DNA from: Natribacillus halophilus | Lineage (GTDB): Bacteria > Bacillota > Bacilli > Bacillales > Marinococcaceae | NCBI RefSeq assembly: GCF_900100185.1 | Contig: NZ_FNEN01000002.1 | Coordinates: 219,010 to 283,009 of the forward strand | Length of the DNA: 64,000 bases | Reading direction: 5' to 3' | Shown here: positions 33,424-42,592 of the stretch, in pieces | How positions within the stretch are numbered: the stretch's first letter is position 1 | Layout: every line of letters starts with the position of its first letter | Program-made: the position numbers and the translations under genes | The notes under the pieces: model-generated | Databases searched by the model: none | The model's input: the letters and a program-made list of their open reading frames with translations, nothing else | What the model was told of the DNA's origin: nothing

Positions 33424-33711
33424 TTAAAGATCTTCGTCTTCGTCGTCTTCTTCATCGTCACCCATTGGGTCATCTTCTTCGTCTTCATCGTCGCCTAGTG
33501 GATCTTCGTCTTCTTCTTCATCGTCCATGCCGTTTTCTTCATCCATGCCATCATCATCTAGGCCGTCATCTTCTTCTTCATCGGCCGGCTCTTCTTCTTC
33601 CATGTCATCCATGCCGCCGTCATCTTCTGGATCTTCTTCACCGTTGCATGCAGCTAGCAGGCCTACGGAAAGAATACCGGAAAGTGCTCCATAAAGTAGT
33701 TTCTTATTCAT
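33424..33711 (-). CDS. Highly acidic lipoprotein
   Basis: 95 aa: a signal peptide with lipobox VGLLAACNG, then about 70 residues made almost only of D, E, G and M in loose repeats (GMDDMEEEE, DDGLDDDGMDEENG, DPMGDDEEDD). No domain is visible. Such acidic surface tails are common in halophiles and may bind cations or water. Monocistronic with a good terminator. The codon-level repetition suggests growth by slippage. Confidence 0.75.
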   Translation of the reverse strand: MNKKLLYGALSGILSVGLLAACNGEEDPEDDGGMDDMEEEEPADEEEDDGLDDDGMDEENGMDDEEEDEDPLGDDEDEEDDPMGDDEEDDEDEDL

Positions 33712-33883
33712 GATAAATTTCCCCCAATTAGTTTCATAGTTATTGTGTTAACAGCTGACTTCCTGTTAACTGTGCTTATCATAACAACCTCGTCAGCTCT
33801 CGTCTATGGGTTGCGTTCGTTTTTGAATGTCTTTATACATTGTTTCATAATATGAATACATTCTCACAACTTGGGCGAAAGAC

Positions 33884-34324
33884 TCATCCTTCTTGCTCCC
33901 GATCCACGAGCCCGAACATCAATTCCATTTCCGCCACAACTTCCCCGTTGACAGTGGCCGTGGCCTGCCCTTTTCCGATCGAGCCGCGTACGCGTGTGAG
34001 CGTGGTTTCAAGTCGAAGCTGGTCCCCGGGCGTGACCTGGCCTTTGAAACGGCAATGGTCAATGCCGGCAAAGACCGCCAGCTTACCCTGGTGTTTATCA
34101 TCTTTTAACAATGCTACCGCCCCGGTTTGTGCGAGCGCCTCTACGATAAGTACCCCGGGCATGACCGGATACCCCGGGAAATGGCCGTTAAAGTAATCTT
34201 CATTGGCAGATACATTTTTCAGGGCGAGGCAGCGTTTTCCCGCTTCAAGTTCTTCGACCCGATCGATCAGGAGAAAAGGATGACGATGAGGAATGATCGC
34301 GCGAATTTCTTCTGTTGTCAGCAT
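33884..34324 (-). CDS. fabZ: 3-hydroxyacyl-ACP dehydratase
   Basis: A 146-aa hotdog-fold enzyme that dehydrates 3-hydroxyacyl-ACP in fatty acid synthesis. The catalytic histidine is in [15 protein letters not shown] and the acidic partner in [20 protein letters not shown] (PGVLxxE). Start ATG after GGGGGGTTGAG. It is last in the mbl-flhO-flhP-epuA-like-fabZ run on the minus strand, matching Bacillus order. Confidence 0.96.
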   Translation of the reverse strand: MLTTEEIRAIIPHRHPFLLIDRVEELEAGKRCLALKNVSANEDYFNGHFPGYPVMPGVLIVEALAQTGAVALLKDDKHQGKLAVFAGIDHCRFKGQVTPGDQLRLETTLTRVRGSIGKGQATATVNGEVVAEMELMFGLVDREQEG

Positions 34325-34330
34325 TTAATC

Positions 34331-34522
34331 TCAACCCCCCGAAATATATTGATAAAGTTGTTGCCACGTGTCCCAATGCAATATCTGCAGCCCCTCGCCT
34401 TCGCCGATAACCGAGTACCCGATCACCAGGCCGGAGGTCATACTTACTATAAGTAAAAAAAGAACGATGAGCAGACGCATCCACATCGGTATAAGGCGTG
34501 TTCTGTATTCTTTCTGGTTCAT
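34331..34522 (-). CDS. EpuA-family small membrane protein
   Basis: A 63-aa protein with one hydrophobic helix (MRLLIVLFLLIVSMTSGLVI) followed by GYSVIGEGEGLQILHWDTW, as in the EpuA family that is often mislabelled as an RNA polymerase beta-like subunit. Ribosome site AAGGAG inside the end of flhP. It lies between flhP and fabZ and is probably co-transcribed. Function unknown. Confidence 0.8.
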   Translation of the reverse strand: MNQKEYRTRLIPMWMRLLIVLFLLIVSMTSGLVIGYSVIGEGEGLQILHWDTWQQLYQYISGG

Positions 34523-34533
34523 TGCAGAGCTCC

Positions 34534-35361
34534 TTATCGCAGGCTATTCACGAGGCTCATCATTTCATCATTCTGGGTGATATTGCGCGCATGCATGCTG
34601 TAACTCCGCTGCATCTCCAGCAGTTTCGTCATTTCTGCGGCCATATCCACATTCGATTGCTCCAATGCCCCTTGCATAACCTGTTCTTCACCGCCGACAG
34701 CAAATGACAGCACGCCCGCTTCATCCACATCAAGCCCATCCAAATCAGGAAGCTGCAAAAGATTATTTCCCATGGCTTCCAGCAATTGGGGGCGTGTAAT
34801 ATTCGCCACTTCAATGTCCCCGACTTCAAGCTCTTCGCCGTCAGCCATTACAGCGACGAGCGTCCCATCGGGCTGAAGGGTAAAATCACTCGCTTGTCCG
34901 GGGACCACCAGGGGCTCACCGGCTCCATCCGTTAAAACGTCCCCTTCCTGGGTGACAAGGTGCCACGTATCTGCACCCGGCGCACTCTCACTCAAGTAGA
35001 AGGCACCATCTCTTGTAAACGCTTGCTGCGCCGTACCATCTACGGTCGTCTGCACGGGAAAATAACTACCCGGTTCCGTAAGCGCGAAATCAAGGGCGCG
35101 CTCCGTTTCATGCATAGCCCCCTGATCATGACGCATCGCCGTTTGCGAAACACCTGCGCCATTCCCCACGCGAATCCCTTCGGGGGTTAGACGGTTGCCT
35201 TCCGGTTGGGGCACGCGCTGATGATCCGCCTGTTGAAAAAGAAAATCGGAAAAAAGATCTTCCCGCCGTTGGTAACCGTTGCGATTAACATTCGCCATAT
35301 TGTTGGAGATCGTATCCATGCTTTGCTGCAACTGCCCCATGGTGACTGCCGATGATAACAT
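34534..35361 (-). CDS. flhP: Flagellar hook/rod-like protein FlhP
   Basis: A 275-aa FlgG/FlgF-type axial protein. The conserved N-terminal coil begins MLSSAVTMGQLQQSMDTISN NMANVNRNGYQRRE; the C-terminal coil ends QSNVDMAAEMTKLLEMQRSY and LVNSLR. The start at 35361 has GGAGGGG upstream; a longer frame reading into the spacer is not used. With flhO and mbl it forms the arrangement known from Bacillus subtilis, where FlhO and FlhP are rod proteins. Confidence 0.9.
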   Translation of the reverse strand: MLSSAVTMGQLQQSMDTISNNMANVNRNGYQRREDLFSDFLFQQADHQRVPQPEGNRLTPEGIRVGNGAGVSQTAMRHDQGAMHETERALDFALTEPGSYFPVQTTVDGTAQQAFTRDGAFYLSESAPGADTWHLVTQEGDVLTDGAGEPLVVPGQASDFTLQPDGTLVAVMADGEELEVGDIEVANITRPQLLEAMGNNLLQLPDLDGLDVDEAGVLSFAVGGEEQVMQGALEQSNVDMAAEMTKLLEMQRSYSMHARNITQNDEMMSLVNSLR

Positions 35362-35403
35362 ATAACCCCTCCTGCTTATTTTCGACAAATTTCCCGGGAA
35401 ATA

Positions 35404-36225
35404 TTAGCTGAGACTGCCAATATCGTTCGCTGTCCGTTGTAAATTCTGGTCATAGGCTTGCAGTACGGTCTGATTGGCCTCAAATTGTCGAAACGCTCGG
35501 GTCATATCCGCCATCGTCTGGCCGACATCCACATTGGACTGTTCTAAAAATTGTTGCTGCAAATCATACGGGTAGTCGTCATTATCCACGGCGCTCACCA
35601 TTTCCGCCTCCCCTTCATTTTGCAAGAGCCCTTCGCCGCTCTTGATTAATTGCTGGGGATCAGCGGCGTAAACCACCTCCAATTGCCCGACGTATTCCTC
35701 TGTGTCCATCGTAATCTCACCATTGCTCGCCAACGTAAACCATTCATTTTCCACTTCCAAAGGTTCCCCGTCGGTACCGAGGATGTAGTGTCCCTGGCTC
35801 GTAGTGAGAAACCCTTCACCATCCACCGTGAAATTCCCATTACGGGTATACTGCACATCCCCGCTATCGTCCTGGGCGGCGAAAAAGAGCATACCCGGCT
35901 CTCCGGTTTCCTCCTCCGGTTCAAGCACGCCCTGCAGGAGAGCGACATCGGTCCCCACCCCGGTTTCACGCAGATCTCCCTGCTGAATATCCGGGGCACG
36001 TTCCTGCATATAAACGCCCGTGGCGAGCTCTCCGATAGTACCGTTGTTCATTCCGGGTCCGTCGCTGTTCATGGATTGAATCAACATATTGGGAAATGTT
36101 CGTATCGCCCCATGATCAGCCTTATGTCCGGGAGTATGTACATTCGCGAGATTATCCTCCAACTTTTCCGTCTGCCGTTGTTGTGTCATCATCCCTGATG
36201 CTGCTTGATAAAACCCCCTGATCAT
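35404..36225 (-). CDS. flhO: Flagellar hook/rod-like protein FlhO
   Basis: A 273-aa flagellar axial protein related to FlgF/FlgG. It has the N-terminal MIRGFYQAASGMMTQQRQTE and LANVHTPGHKAD, the central FTVDGEGFLTTSQGHYILG and the C-terminal QSNVDVGQTMADMTRAFRQF. Unusually acidic for the family. It precedes flhP by about 40 bases and follows mbl by 18. Confidence 0.9.
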   Translation of the reverse strand: MIRGFYQAASGMMTQQRQTEKLEDNLANVHTPGHKADHGAIRTFPNMLIQSMNSDGPGMNNGTIGELATGVYMQERAPDIQQGDLRETGVGTDVALLQGVLEPEEETGEPGMLFFAAQDDSGDVQYTRNGNFTVDGEGFLTTSQGHYILGTDGEPLEVENEWFTLASNGEITMDTEEYVGQLEVVYAADPQQLIKSGEGLLQNEGEAEMVSAVDNDDYPYDLQQQFLEQSNVDVGQTMADMTRAFRQFEANQTVLQAYDQNLQRTANDIGSLS

Positions 36226-36243
36226 CTCGTTTCCCCCTCATTG

Positions 36244-37245
36244 TCAGGCACGTACTTTGTTTGACATTTTGTCCAGATTTTCCAAAATAAGCCCGGTGCC
36301 GTTTGCCACACAATGCATGGGCTCTTCGGCAGTAGCAACCGGAACTTTTAACTCTTCAACAAATAAGTCGTCCATCCCGTGCAACTCTGCACCCCCTCCT
36401 GTGATAATGGCACCTTTATCAATAATATCGGCAGAAAGTTCAGGCGGTGTCTGTTCCAGCACAATTTTGGCCGCTTGAATGATGGTAAAGACGGATTCTT
36501 TCAGCGCTGCGTTCACTTCTTCGGAGCTGATGCTGATCGTACGCGGCAAACCGGTCACCATATCACGGCCACGAATATCGAACGATTCTTCACGCCCGCC
36601 GGGGGCCACACTGGCTATATTCATCTTAATATCTTCTGCTGTCCGCTCACCGATCAGTAATTTATACTGCCGCTTCACATAGTGGTAAATATCATTATCG
36701 AATTGGTTGCCGGCGATTTTTATCGATTTCGACGTTACGATGCCACCCATGGATAAAACAGCGATGTCCGTTGTGCCGCCGCCAATATCGATAACCATGT
36801 TGCCGCTGGGCTGAAAAATCTCCATTCCTGCGCCGATGGCGGCGACTTTCGGTTCTTCTTCCAGGTATACATTTTTCCCGCCGCTTTTCTCAACAGCCTC
36901 ACGAATCGCTTTTTGTTCCACCGAGGTAATGTTGGTCGGGCAACAGATCAAAATCCGCGGTTTTGCGAATGTTGAGCGTACATTGACTTTTGCCAAAAAA
37001 TGTCGCAGCATCGCTTCCGTTAAGTCAAAATCGGCAATCACGCCATCTTGCAGGGGACGCAGCGCGATGATATCCCCCGGGGTCCGACCGACCATTTGAA
37101 AAGCTTCTTCACCTACTGCCATGGCCTTTCCGGTCATGCTGTCAATGGCGACAACCGCCGGTTCGTCCAGCACAATGCCCTGACCTTTAATGTGCATGAG
37201 CACATTTGCCGTTCCCAAATCTATGCCAATATCCCTGCCAAACAT
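36244..37245 (-). CDS. mbl: MreB-like actin, Mbl
   Basis: A 333-aa bacterial actin that guides lateral wall synthesis. It has the phosphate-1 loop GIDLGTANVLMHIKGQGIVL, GGKNVYLEEEPKVAAIGAG, the phosphate-2 loop MVIDIGGGTTDIAVLSMGG and the adenosine motif ITGGGAELHGMDDL. Its place before flhO-flhP identifies it as mbl rather than mreB, which would lie near mreC. Start at 37245 (MFGRDIG) after GAGGAAGG. Confidence 0.93.
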   Translation of the reverse strand: MFGRDIGIDLGTANVLMHIKGQGIVLDEPAVVAIDSMTGKAMAVGEEAFQMVGRTPGDIIALRPLQDGVIADFDLTEAMLRHFLAKVNVRSTFAKPRILICCPTNITSVEQKAIREAVEKSGGKNVYLEEEPKVAAIGAGMEIFQPSGNMVIDIGGGTTDIAVLSMGGIVTSKSIKIAGNQFDNDIYHYVKRQYKLLIGERTAEDIKMNIASVAPGGREESFDIRGRDMVTGLPRTISISSEEVNAALKESVFTIIQAAKIVLEQTPPELSADIIDKGAIITGGGAELHGMDDLFVEELKVPVATAEEPMHCVANGTGLILENLDKMSNKVRA

Positions 37246-37401
37246 ACGGCACCTTCCTCTCAACGTGTGTTATTCTATATGTAACCCTTTTCTTTTCTTC
37301 ATTAAAAAGACATAGTCAATGCTTTATTTTAACACATTCGTATCGAAATATGAATCTACACGTCGAATTTTCCGTTATTTTGTGAAAGGAGTTTGAGATC
37401 G

Positions 37402-38364
37402 ATGATGACGATGCACGCTTTTAATGAAGCAAGAACTCGGCTTCAGGAGCGGACACACGTAACACCCGTGCTTTCATCGAAGACACTGAACGATGAAATC
37501 GGCACGCAAGTTTTCATTAAAGCGGAACACTTGCAAAAAACCGGTTCTTTCAAAATCAGAGGAGCCACCAACCGGGTAACACTGGCAAAAGAAGCCGGCG
37601 CCACCCATTTGCTTGCCGCTTCTTCCGGCAATCACGGTCAAGCCGTAGCCTATATCGCACGCACGCTCGGATTGCCGGCAACGATCGTCGTTCCCGAGGA
37701 TGCAAACCCGGCCAAACTGGCAGCCATTCGCGATTACGGCAGTGACATTATTCCTTTTGGCACGACGTCAAAAGAACGCATTGAGCACGCAAAAGCGCTG
37801 GAAGAAAAAATGAACGCGACCATTATCCCGCCCTATGATGATGATGACATCATCGCGGGACAAGGAACGGTTGGCCTGGAGATCCTCTCCCAGGTCCGGC
37901 AGCCTTCTACTGTTGTTGTCCCGATCGGTGGCGGCGGCTTGATCGCGGGGGTAGCGACCGCTATTAAATCCATTAACCCTGCCGTAAAAGTGGTCGGCGT
38001 GGAACCGCAAGAAGCGAACGGAGCTTTTTTATCCCGGGAAGCCGGTGAGCGCGTATCGATAAAAGCTTCCACTTCTGTTGCCGACGGCCTGCGGTCATCA
38101 ACGCCCGGACAGCTCACCTTCCCGCTCATCGAAACGTATGTCGATGATGTCGTCCTCGTCAGTGAGGATGACATTCGTGACGCCTTCACCTTTTACCTGT
38201 CACGGATGAAACAAGTTGTCGAACCGTCCGGCGCAGTCTCACTCGCCGCCTTGCGCGCAGGAAAAATCGAGCACCACCCTGAAGACAAAGTGGTGCTCGT
38301 GGCGAGCGGCGGGAACTTGGATTTACAGTCGGTTCAGCAGTATTTATCGCCAAATATTGGCTAG
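37402..38364 (+). CDS. Threonine/serine dehydratase-type PLP enzyme
   Basis: A fold-type II PLP enzyme of about 320 aa, resembling catabolic threonine dehydratase or serine racemase because it lacks the ACT-like regulatory domain of biosynthetic IlvA. The Schiff-base lysine is in [13 protein letters not shown], the phosphate cup is [12 protein letters not shown] and [13 protein letters not shown] precedes it. End: [10 protein letters not shown]. Start at ATG 37402, ten bases after AAAGGAG. Its last 21 bases overlap the end of the convergent oxidoreductase gene. Confidence 0.85.
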   Translation: MMTMHAFNEARTRLQERTHVTPVLSSKTLNDEIGTQVFIKAEHLQKTGSFKIRGATNRVTLAKEAGATHLLAASSGNHGQAVAYIARTLGLPATIVVPEDANPAKLAAIRDYGSDIIPFGTTSKERIEHAKALEEKMNATIIPPYDDDDIIAGQGTVGLEILSQVRQPSTVVVPIGGGGLIAGVATAIKSINPAVKVVGVEPQEANGAFLSREAGERVSIKASTSVADGLRSSTPGQLTFPLIETYVDDVVLVSEDDIRDAFTFYLSRMKQVVEPSGAVSLAALRAGKIEHHPEDKVVLVASGGNLDLQSVQQYLSPNIG

Positions 38365-39330
38365 TAAATCGTAGCTGTATCTTCTTTTTTCCTGATCGTA
38401 AATGTCTGAGGACACGATCAGCTCGTTGAATTTTACTTCGGCGTGTAAATCTTCGAGTTCTTTTTTCACTTTTTCCTGCGTGCCGACGAATGTATATTTT
38501 AACGATTGGAACACCTGGGCTTTTTCGAGTTCCGTCCAATAGTCATCCATGTTATCGACCGGCCTTGTATCGATGTCAAAATTCCCGCGGATCATACCTA
38601 AAAACCGCAAGTAATTCGTCGTCGCCAGTTTTTCCGCTTCTGCCTCCGTATCGGCGAGGGCAGCATTGATCGTCATCATCGCGTACGGCTCGCTTAAGTA
38701 CTTCGACGGCTGAAAACGTTCGTGATAAAGGCGCAGCGCATTATACAGCTCTCCCGGGGCAAAATGACTCGCGAACGCAAACGGCAACCCAAGCGCGGCT
38801 GCCAGCTGGGCACTGTAAGTGCTCGAGCCAAGCATATAGATCGGAACCTCGAGGCCATGACCGGGGATCGCTTTTACTGGCGCATCTTCCTTGCTGAAGT
38901 AAGTCAGCAATTCTTTCACGTTATCGGGAAAATCATTGACACTGCTCATTTGGTCACGACGTAAGGCGCGAATCGTCATCGGATCAGTACCGGGAGCCCG
39001 CCCGAGACCTAAATCAATGCGGTCCGGGTACATCGTCTCCAACGTCCCGAATTGTTCGGCGATGATAAGCGGGGCATGATTCGGAAGCATCACACCCCCT
39101 GCACCGACACGAATGTTCTCGCTATGTCCGGCCAGGTAGCCGATGAGCACAGAGGTCGCCGTGCTGGCAATCGGCTTCATATTGTGATGCTCAGCTACCC
39201 AATAGCGGTGGTAACCGAGCTTGTCCGTATGTTGAATCAGCTTTTTGCTATTTTCAAACGCATCCTTTGGCGTCTGCTCCCCATGAACAGGCGCTAAATC
39301 CAGAACGGATAAGGAAAAATCGGTACTCAT
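38344..39330 (-). CDS. Luciferase-like flavin-dependent oxidoreductase
   Basis: A 328-aa LLM-class protein of the YceB/YwcH type. Family marks are [58 protein letters not shown] and [14 protein letters not shown]. Start at ATG 39330 because AAAGG lies 9 nt upstream. The convergent end overlap with the dehydratase gene is 21 bp. Substrate unknown; cofactor probably reduced FMN. Confidence 0.87.
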   Translation of the reverse strand: MSTDFSLSVLDLAPVHGEQTPKDAFENSKKLIQHTDKLGYHRYWVAEHHNMKPIASTATSVLIGYLAGHSENIRVGAGGVMLPNHAPLIIAEQFGTLETMYPDRIDLGLGRAPGTDPMTIRALRRDQMSSVNDFPDNVKELLTYFSKEDAPVKAIPGHGLEVPIYMLGSSTYSAQLAAALGLPFAFASHFAPGELYNALRLYHERFQPSKYLSEPYAMMTINAALADTEAEAEKLATTNYLRFLGMIRGNFDIDTRPVDNMDDYWTELEKAQVFQSLKYTFVGTQEKVKKELEDLHAEVKFNELIVSSDIYDQEKRRYSYDLLANIWR

Positions 39331-39499
39331 TTTATACATCCTTTCACTTCCTCTTAGAGAGGATGAGCCTTTTTAAAGGAAACCATACAACATTTAAGGT
39401 GCAATGAAAAGAAAATTGCTCATGTGAAATCATTTATCGGACATTTGACTTACTATCGACATTTCTCTACCATCTTGTCCAGAAAGGATGAATGATGAG

Positions 39500-40414
39500 A
39501 TGAAAAAATATGGGAAAAAAGGATGGATGATTTCAGGCTTAATAATGGCTTTTATAGTTGCCGGATGTGGCGAGGACGCAGAGAGCGGAGAAGAAGCTGA
39601 AGAAGATGGCTCTGCCGATTATAACGAGGCATTGGGTTATAACATCGTAGGCATTGATGCCGGCTCCGGAACGATGGCAGCTGCCGAAGACGCGATTAAC
39701 GACTATGACCTTGATCATTTTGATCTACAATCCAGTTCCGATGCCGCGATGGTACAGGAACTGGATAGTGCTATCGAAAATGAGGAACCGATCGTCGTCG
39801 TAGGGTGGACCCCGCATTGGAAATTCAACACATACGATCTGAAGTTTTTGGACGATCCGCAAGAAGCCTTCGGTGATACCGAAGATATTCATACCATCGC
39901 GTATCCCGGCCTTGAAGAAGAACATCCGGAAGCCTTTGAAGTGATCGACAACTTTTATTGGGATGAAGACGACATGGGTGAAGTCATGGAGATGCTTGAA
40001 GACGGTGTAGAACCCGAAGAAGCAGGACGGACATGGGTCGATGATAACGAAGATCAAGTGTCCGAATGGACCGAAGGGGTTGAAGAAGTCGATGGCGAAA
40101 CCATTGAATTGGGCACCGGTGCCTGGGAATCTGAGTTCGCAGCTACAGCAGTCGTCCAGGCCGTCCTCGAAGATATCGGATACGATGTCAATTCAACCAC
40201 TATGGAAACAGCGATTTTATGGGAAGCCGTCGCCGACGGTGAAGCCCATGCGCATTTTACCGCGTGGCTACCGTACACGAACGATTCTCAATACGAGGAA
40301 TTTGCGGAAGAGGATGATGTCGTCGATTTAGGACCGAACCTTGAAGATGCCCGCATCGGATTCGTCGTTCCCGAGTACATGGACATCGATTCCATTGAAG
40401 ATTTGCAGGAATAA
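39500..40414 (+). CDS. opuAC: Glycine betaine-binding lipoprotein (OpuAC type), copy 1
   Basis: About 304 aa. A signal peptide with lipobox FIVAGCGED and an acidic linker lead to the substrate-binding protein. YNIVGIDAGSGTMAAAEDAI, VVVGWTPHWKFNTYDLKFLD and GEAHAHFTAWLPYTNDS carry the tryptophans that make the aromatic betaine cage. The lobe order is that of Bacillus subtilis OpuAC. No opuAA or opuAB gene is adjacent, so it must serve an importer encoded elsewhere, or act as an orphan. ATG at 39500 after AAAGGATG; a longer reading by four residues is possible. Confidence 0.87.
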   Translation: MKKYGKKGWMISGLIMAFIVAGCGEDAESGEEAEEDGSADYNEALGYNIVGIDAGSGTMAAAEDAINDYDLDHFDLQSSSDAAMVQELDSAIENEEPIVVVGWTPHWKFNTYDLKFLDDPQEAFGDTEDIHTIAYPGLEEEHPEAFEVIDNFYWDEDDMGEVMEMLEDGVEPEEAGRTWVDDNEDQVSEWTEGVEEVDGETIELGTGAWESEFAATAVVQAVLEDIGYDVNSTTMETAILWEAVADGEAHAHFTAWLPYTNDSQYEEFAEEDDVVDLGPNLEDARIGFVVPEYMDIDSIEDLQE

Positions 40415-40475
40415 GGATGCCCTAGCGTAAAACTGCCCGTATCGAGCATTTATTAGTATTGAAAGGATGATTAGC

Positions 40476-41414
40476 ATGAACAAAACTTGGATGAGATTTG
40501 GGTTTGTTTTCAGCGTATCGATGGTTCTTTTGGCTGCAGGTTGTGGTGAAGAGGATGAGATCGGGAACGAAGAAGAAGGCGCTGAGGAATCTTCTGATGA
40601 AAATGGTGAAGGAGAGGATGCAACCAACTACAATGAAGAAATGGATTATAATATTGTCGGCATCGACGCCGGAACAGGGGTGATGGCATCTACCGAAGAT
40701 GCGATTGAGGACTATGATCTTGACTTTAATTTGCAGTCAAGCTCTGATTCTGCCATGGCCCAGGAACTGGAAACGGCTATTGAAGATGAAGAGCCCATTG
40801 TCGTCACCGCCTGGACGCCCCATTGGAAATTCAACATCCATGACATTAAGTTTTTGGATGATCCCGAAGGATCCTTCGGCGAAACTGAAGACATTCACAC
40901 TATCGTACACCCCGACCTGGAAGAAGAGCACCCGGAAGCCTTTGAGATGCTCGATAACTTTTATTGGGATGAAGATGACATGGGTGAAGTCATGGGACTG
41001 CTTGCCGAAGACGTAGAACCTGAGGAAGCGGGAAGAACCTGGGTTGATGATAACGAAGACATGGTCGCTGAATGGACAGAGGGTGTCGATGAAGTGGATG
41101 GTGAGAACATTGAGTTATCTTCCGGTGCCTGGGAATCCGAACTTTCATCAACAGCCGTCGTTCAGACCATGCTTGAAGATATGGGATATAATGTCAATGT
41201 ATCCACTATGGAACTATCGATTATGTGGGCAGCCGTTGCCGAAGGTGAAGCTCACGCGCATGTTGCCGGATGGTTACCACATACAGCCGCTGCCCAAAAC
41301 GAGGAATATGGTGATGACGTTGTCGATTTAGGACCGAACCTTGAAAACGCTCGTATCGGACTGGCAGTGCCTGAGTACATGGACATCGATTCCATTGAAG
41401 ATTTGCAGGAATAA
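40476..41414 (+). CDS. opuAC: Glycine betaine-binding lipoprotein (OpuAC type), copy 2
   Basis: A 312-aa tandem paralog of the previous gene: lipobox LLAAGCGEEDE, YNIVGIDAGTGVMASTEDAI, VVTAWTPHWKFNIHDIKFLD, GEAHAHVAGWLPHTAAA, and the same ending VPEYMDIDSIEDLQE. The 3' ends of the two genes are nearly identical at DNA level, pointing to a recent duplication or gene conversion. Spacing of about 60 bases with its own ribosome site (AAAGGATG). A two-hairpin element and a bidirectional terminator follow. Confidence 0.88.
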   Translation: MNKTWMRFGFVFSVSMVLLAAGCGEEDEIGNEEEGAEESSDENGEGEDATNYNEEMDYNIVGIDAGTGVMASTEDAIEDYDLDFNLQSSSDSAMAQELETAIEDEEPIVVTAWTPHWKFNIHDIKFLDDPEGSFGETEDIHTIVHPDLEEEHPEAFEMLDNFYWDEDDMGEVMGLLAEDVEPEEAGRTWVDDNEDMVAEWTEGVDEVDGENIELSSGAWESELSSTAVVQTMLEDMGYNVNVSTMELSIMWAAVAEGEAHAHVAGWLPHTAAAQNEEYGDDVVDLGPNLENARIGLAVPEYMDIDSIEDLQE

Positions 41415-41491
41415 GGTTTAGGGGGAAGGCGATAACGTTCCCCTCCTTTATTTCCCCTTCACTTTCAATGTTTCACGTGTAACGTTCTGCA

Positions 41492-41590
41492 TAAAGAAAA
41501 CTTGGCTTATCGCCAAGCCTTTAAGGCGATAAGCCTTAGTTGCACTTATGCATGATAAGAAAGTGGTTTATACTTTCTTACCTGCTAAAA
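41492..41590 (+). repeat. Two-hairpin intergenic element, copy b
   Basis: The best copy of the element: AAACTTGGCTTATCGCCAAG, an 11-bp stem GGCTTATCGCC/GGCGATAAGCC, TTAGTTGCACTTATGCAT and a second stem AAGAAAGT/ACTTTCTT with CCTGCTAAAA after it. Related copies are at 14.80, 54.48 and 56.33 kb. Confidence 0.85.
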
Positions 41591-41592
41591 AT

Positions 41593-41628
41593 AAATACGA
41601 AGCCACAACAGCTTCGTATTTCACCTTT
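41593..41628. terminator. Bidirectional terminator after opuAC and spoIIID
   Basis: AAATACGAAGC/GCTTCGTATTT perfect 11-bp stem with a 7-nt loop, T-rich on the plus side (CCTTTTTT) and A-rich before it. It directly continues the two-hairpin element. The same CGAAGCC...ACAG hairpin follows copy d. Confidence 0.8.
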
Positions 41629-41679
41629 TTTATGTGCAACATAAAAATACACAAAAATTATGACATTACAGACACTTTT

Positions 41680-41949
41680 CTAGGGCTGTATAATTTTTTC
41701 CCCCTTCTTGTTATATTTTACTTTCGTGGCTTCCCCGCCGCGCAAATGCCGTATGGATTTATGGTAATCTAAAATCAGTTTAACTTCGTTCGCCAACTCA
41801 GGATTAATGTCAGGAAGCCGTTCTGTCAAATCTTTATGGACGGTACTTTTGGAAACACCGAACTCTTTGGCGATCGTCCGGACGGTTTTTCGGGTTTCTA
41901 CAACGTACCTTCCAATCTTGATGGTCCGTTCTTTGATGTAGTCATGCAC
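41680..41949 (-). CDS. spoIIID: Stage III sporulation regulator SpoIIID
   Basis: An 89-aa DNA-binding protein that modulates SigE-dependent genes in the mother cell. Nearly the whole protein is the family core: MHDYIKERTIKIGRYVVETR, TVRTIAKEFGVSKSTVHKDL (helix-turn-helix), HKSIRHLRGGEATKVKY with the C-terminal basic arm. Ribosome site GGGAGGCGAGG. In Bacillus subtilis it sits between spoIIQ and mbl; here it is separated from spoIIQ by about 10 kb and from mbl by about 4 kb of other genes. Confidence 0.96.
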   Translation of the reverse strand: MHDYIKERTIKIGRYVVETRKTVRTIAKEFGVSKSTVHKDLTERLPDINPELANEVKLILDYHKSIRHLRGGEATKVKYNKKGEKIIQP

Positions 41950-42163
41950 ACCCCTCGCCTCCCAGTCTGGATGGTTTGTTACAGTTTATTATCCAAGACC
42001 GCTATATATACCAAAAAGTCAGGCAGGACAAGGGTTTGCAGAAATAATCCAGGCTGTAACCCAGATTTAACAGGCCCTTTAAGCTTACACTTCGTTGACC
42101 GCGACTATTGTCGAACCAAAAAACTCATCAACAAGTTGATGAGTCACTCCGTATTTATAATTT

Positions 42164-42325
42164 CTATGTATTTTTAATCACGGTGGCTTCTTCAAAAAAA
42201 CGGCCAATGTGCTCCTTGCTTATTCCCATATCCCGAGCTTCTTTTATCAGCTCCACCCATTCCGGATCCACGTTCATATGGTTGACATTCGACACGTGAC
42301 CTTCTCTTTTCAGATTTTCGTACAT
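42164..42325 (-). CDS. sinI: SinI-like antirepressor 1
   Basis: A 53-aa protein with the SinI-type dimerisation helices: VDPEWVELIKEARDMGISKE and HIGRFFEEA. SinI proteins pair with SinR through this segment and remove it from DNA. GGAGGGG lies about 9 nt upstream of the ATG at 42325. A promoter-like sequence with an extended -10 (TGCTATAAT) lies upstream at 42562-42570, just after the sinR gene, so it may be transcribed apart from sinR. Confidence 0.82.
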   Translation of the reverse strand: MYENLKREGHVSNVNHMNVDPEWVELIKEARDMGISKEHIGRFFEEATVIKNT

Positions 42326-42561
42326 TTTTTCATGCCCCTCCTGATTTTCATTTCTTATCCACAGATGATGCTGAGGATCATCTATAAGTATTTTAAAAAC
42401 CCGAAAGTGCTTAAAGACCCCTGGCCAACTAATATCCTTTTACTTTTCATAATTATTTAAATTTAGTGGCTGGATTGACTTTAGGAAAAGAAGGACCATT
42501 CCTATACATAAAAGCATTTTGCGGCGGATAACCCCCCTTCCCGGCTATATTCAATACAATG

Positions 42562-42592
42562 ATTATAGCACTACTCACATAGTACAAAAACC
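42562..42592 (-). promoter_or_regulatory. Putative promoter of sinI-like gene 1
   Basis: On the minus strand, TTTTTG then 17 bp then TATAAT, with TG one base before the -10. It lies between the sinR stop and the first sinI-like gene. Confidence 0.5.

Noticed and set aside
33291-33713. Plus-strand frame across the repeat array and acidic lipoprotein
   Set aside because: Its leucine/histidine/arginine-rich product is the antisense of an acidic low-complexity gene; no start signal.
39500-41414. Lobe-swapped OpuAC as a new circular permutation
   Set aside because: The lobe order matches that of Bacillus subtilis OpuAC; permutation between OpuAC types is already known.
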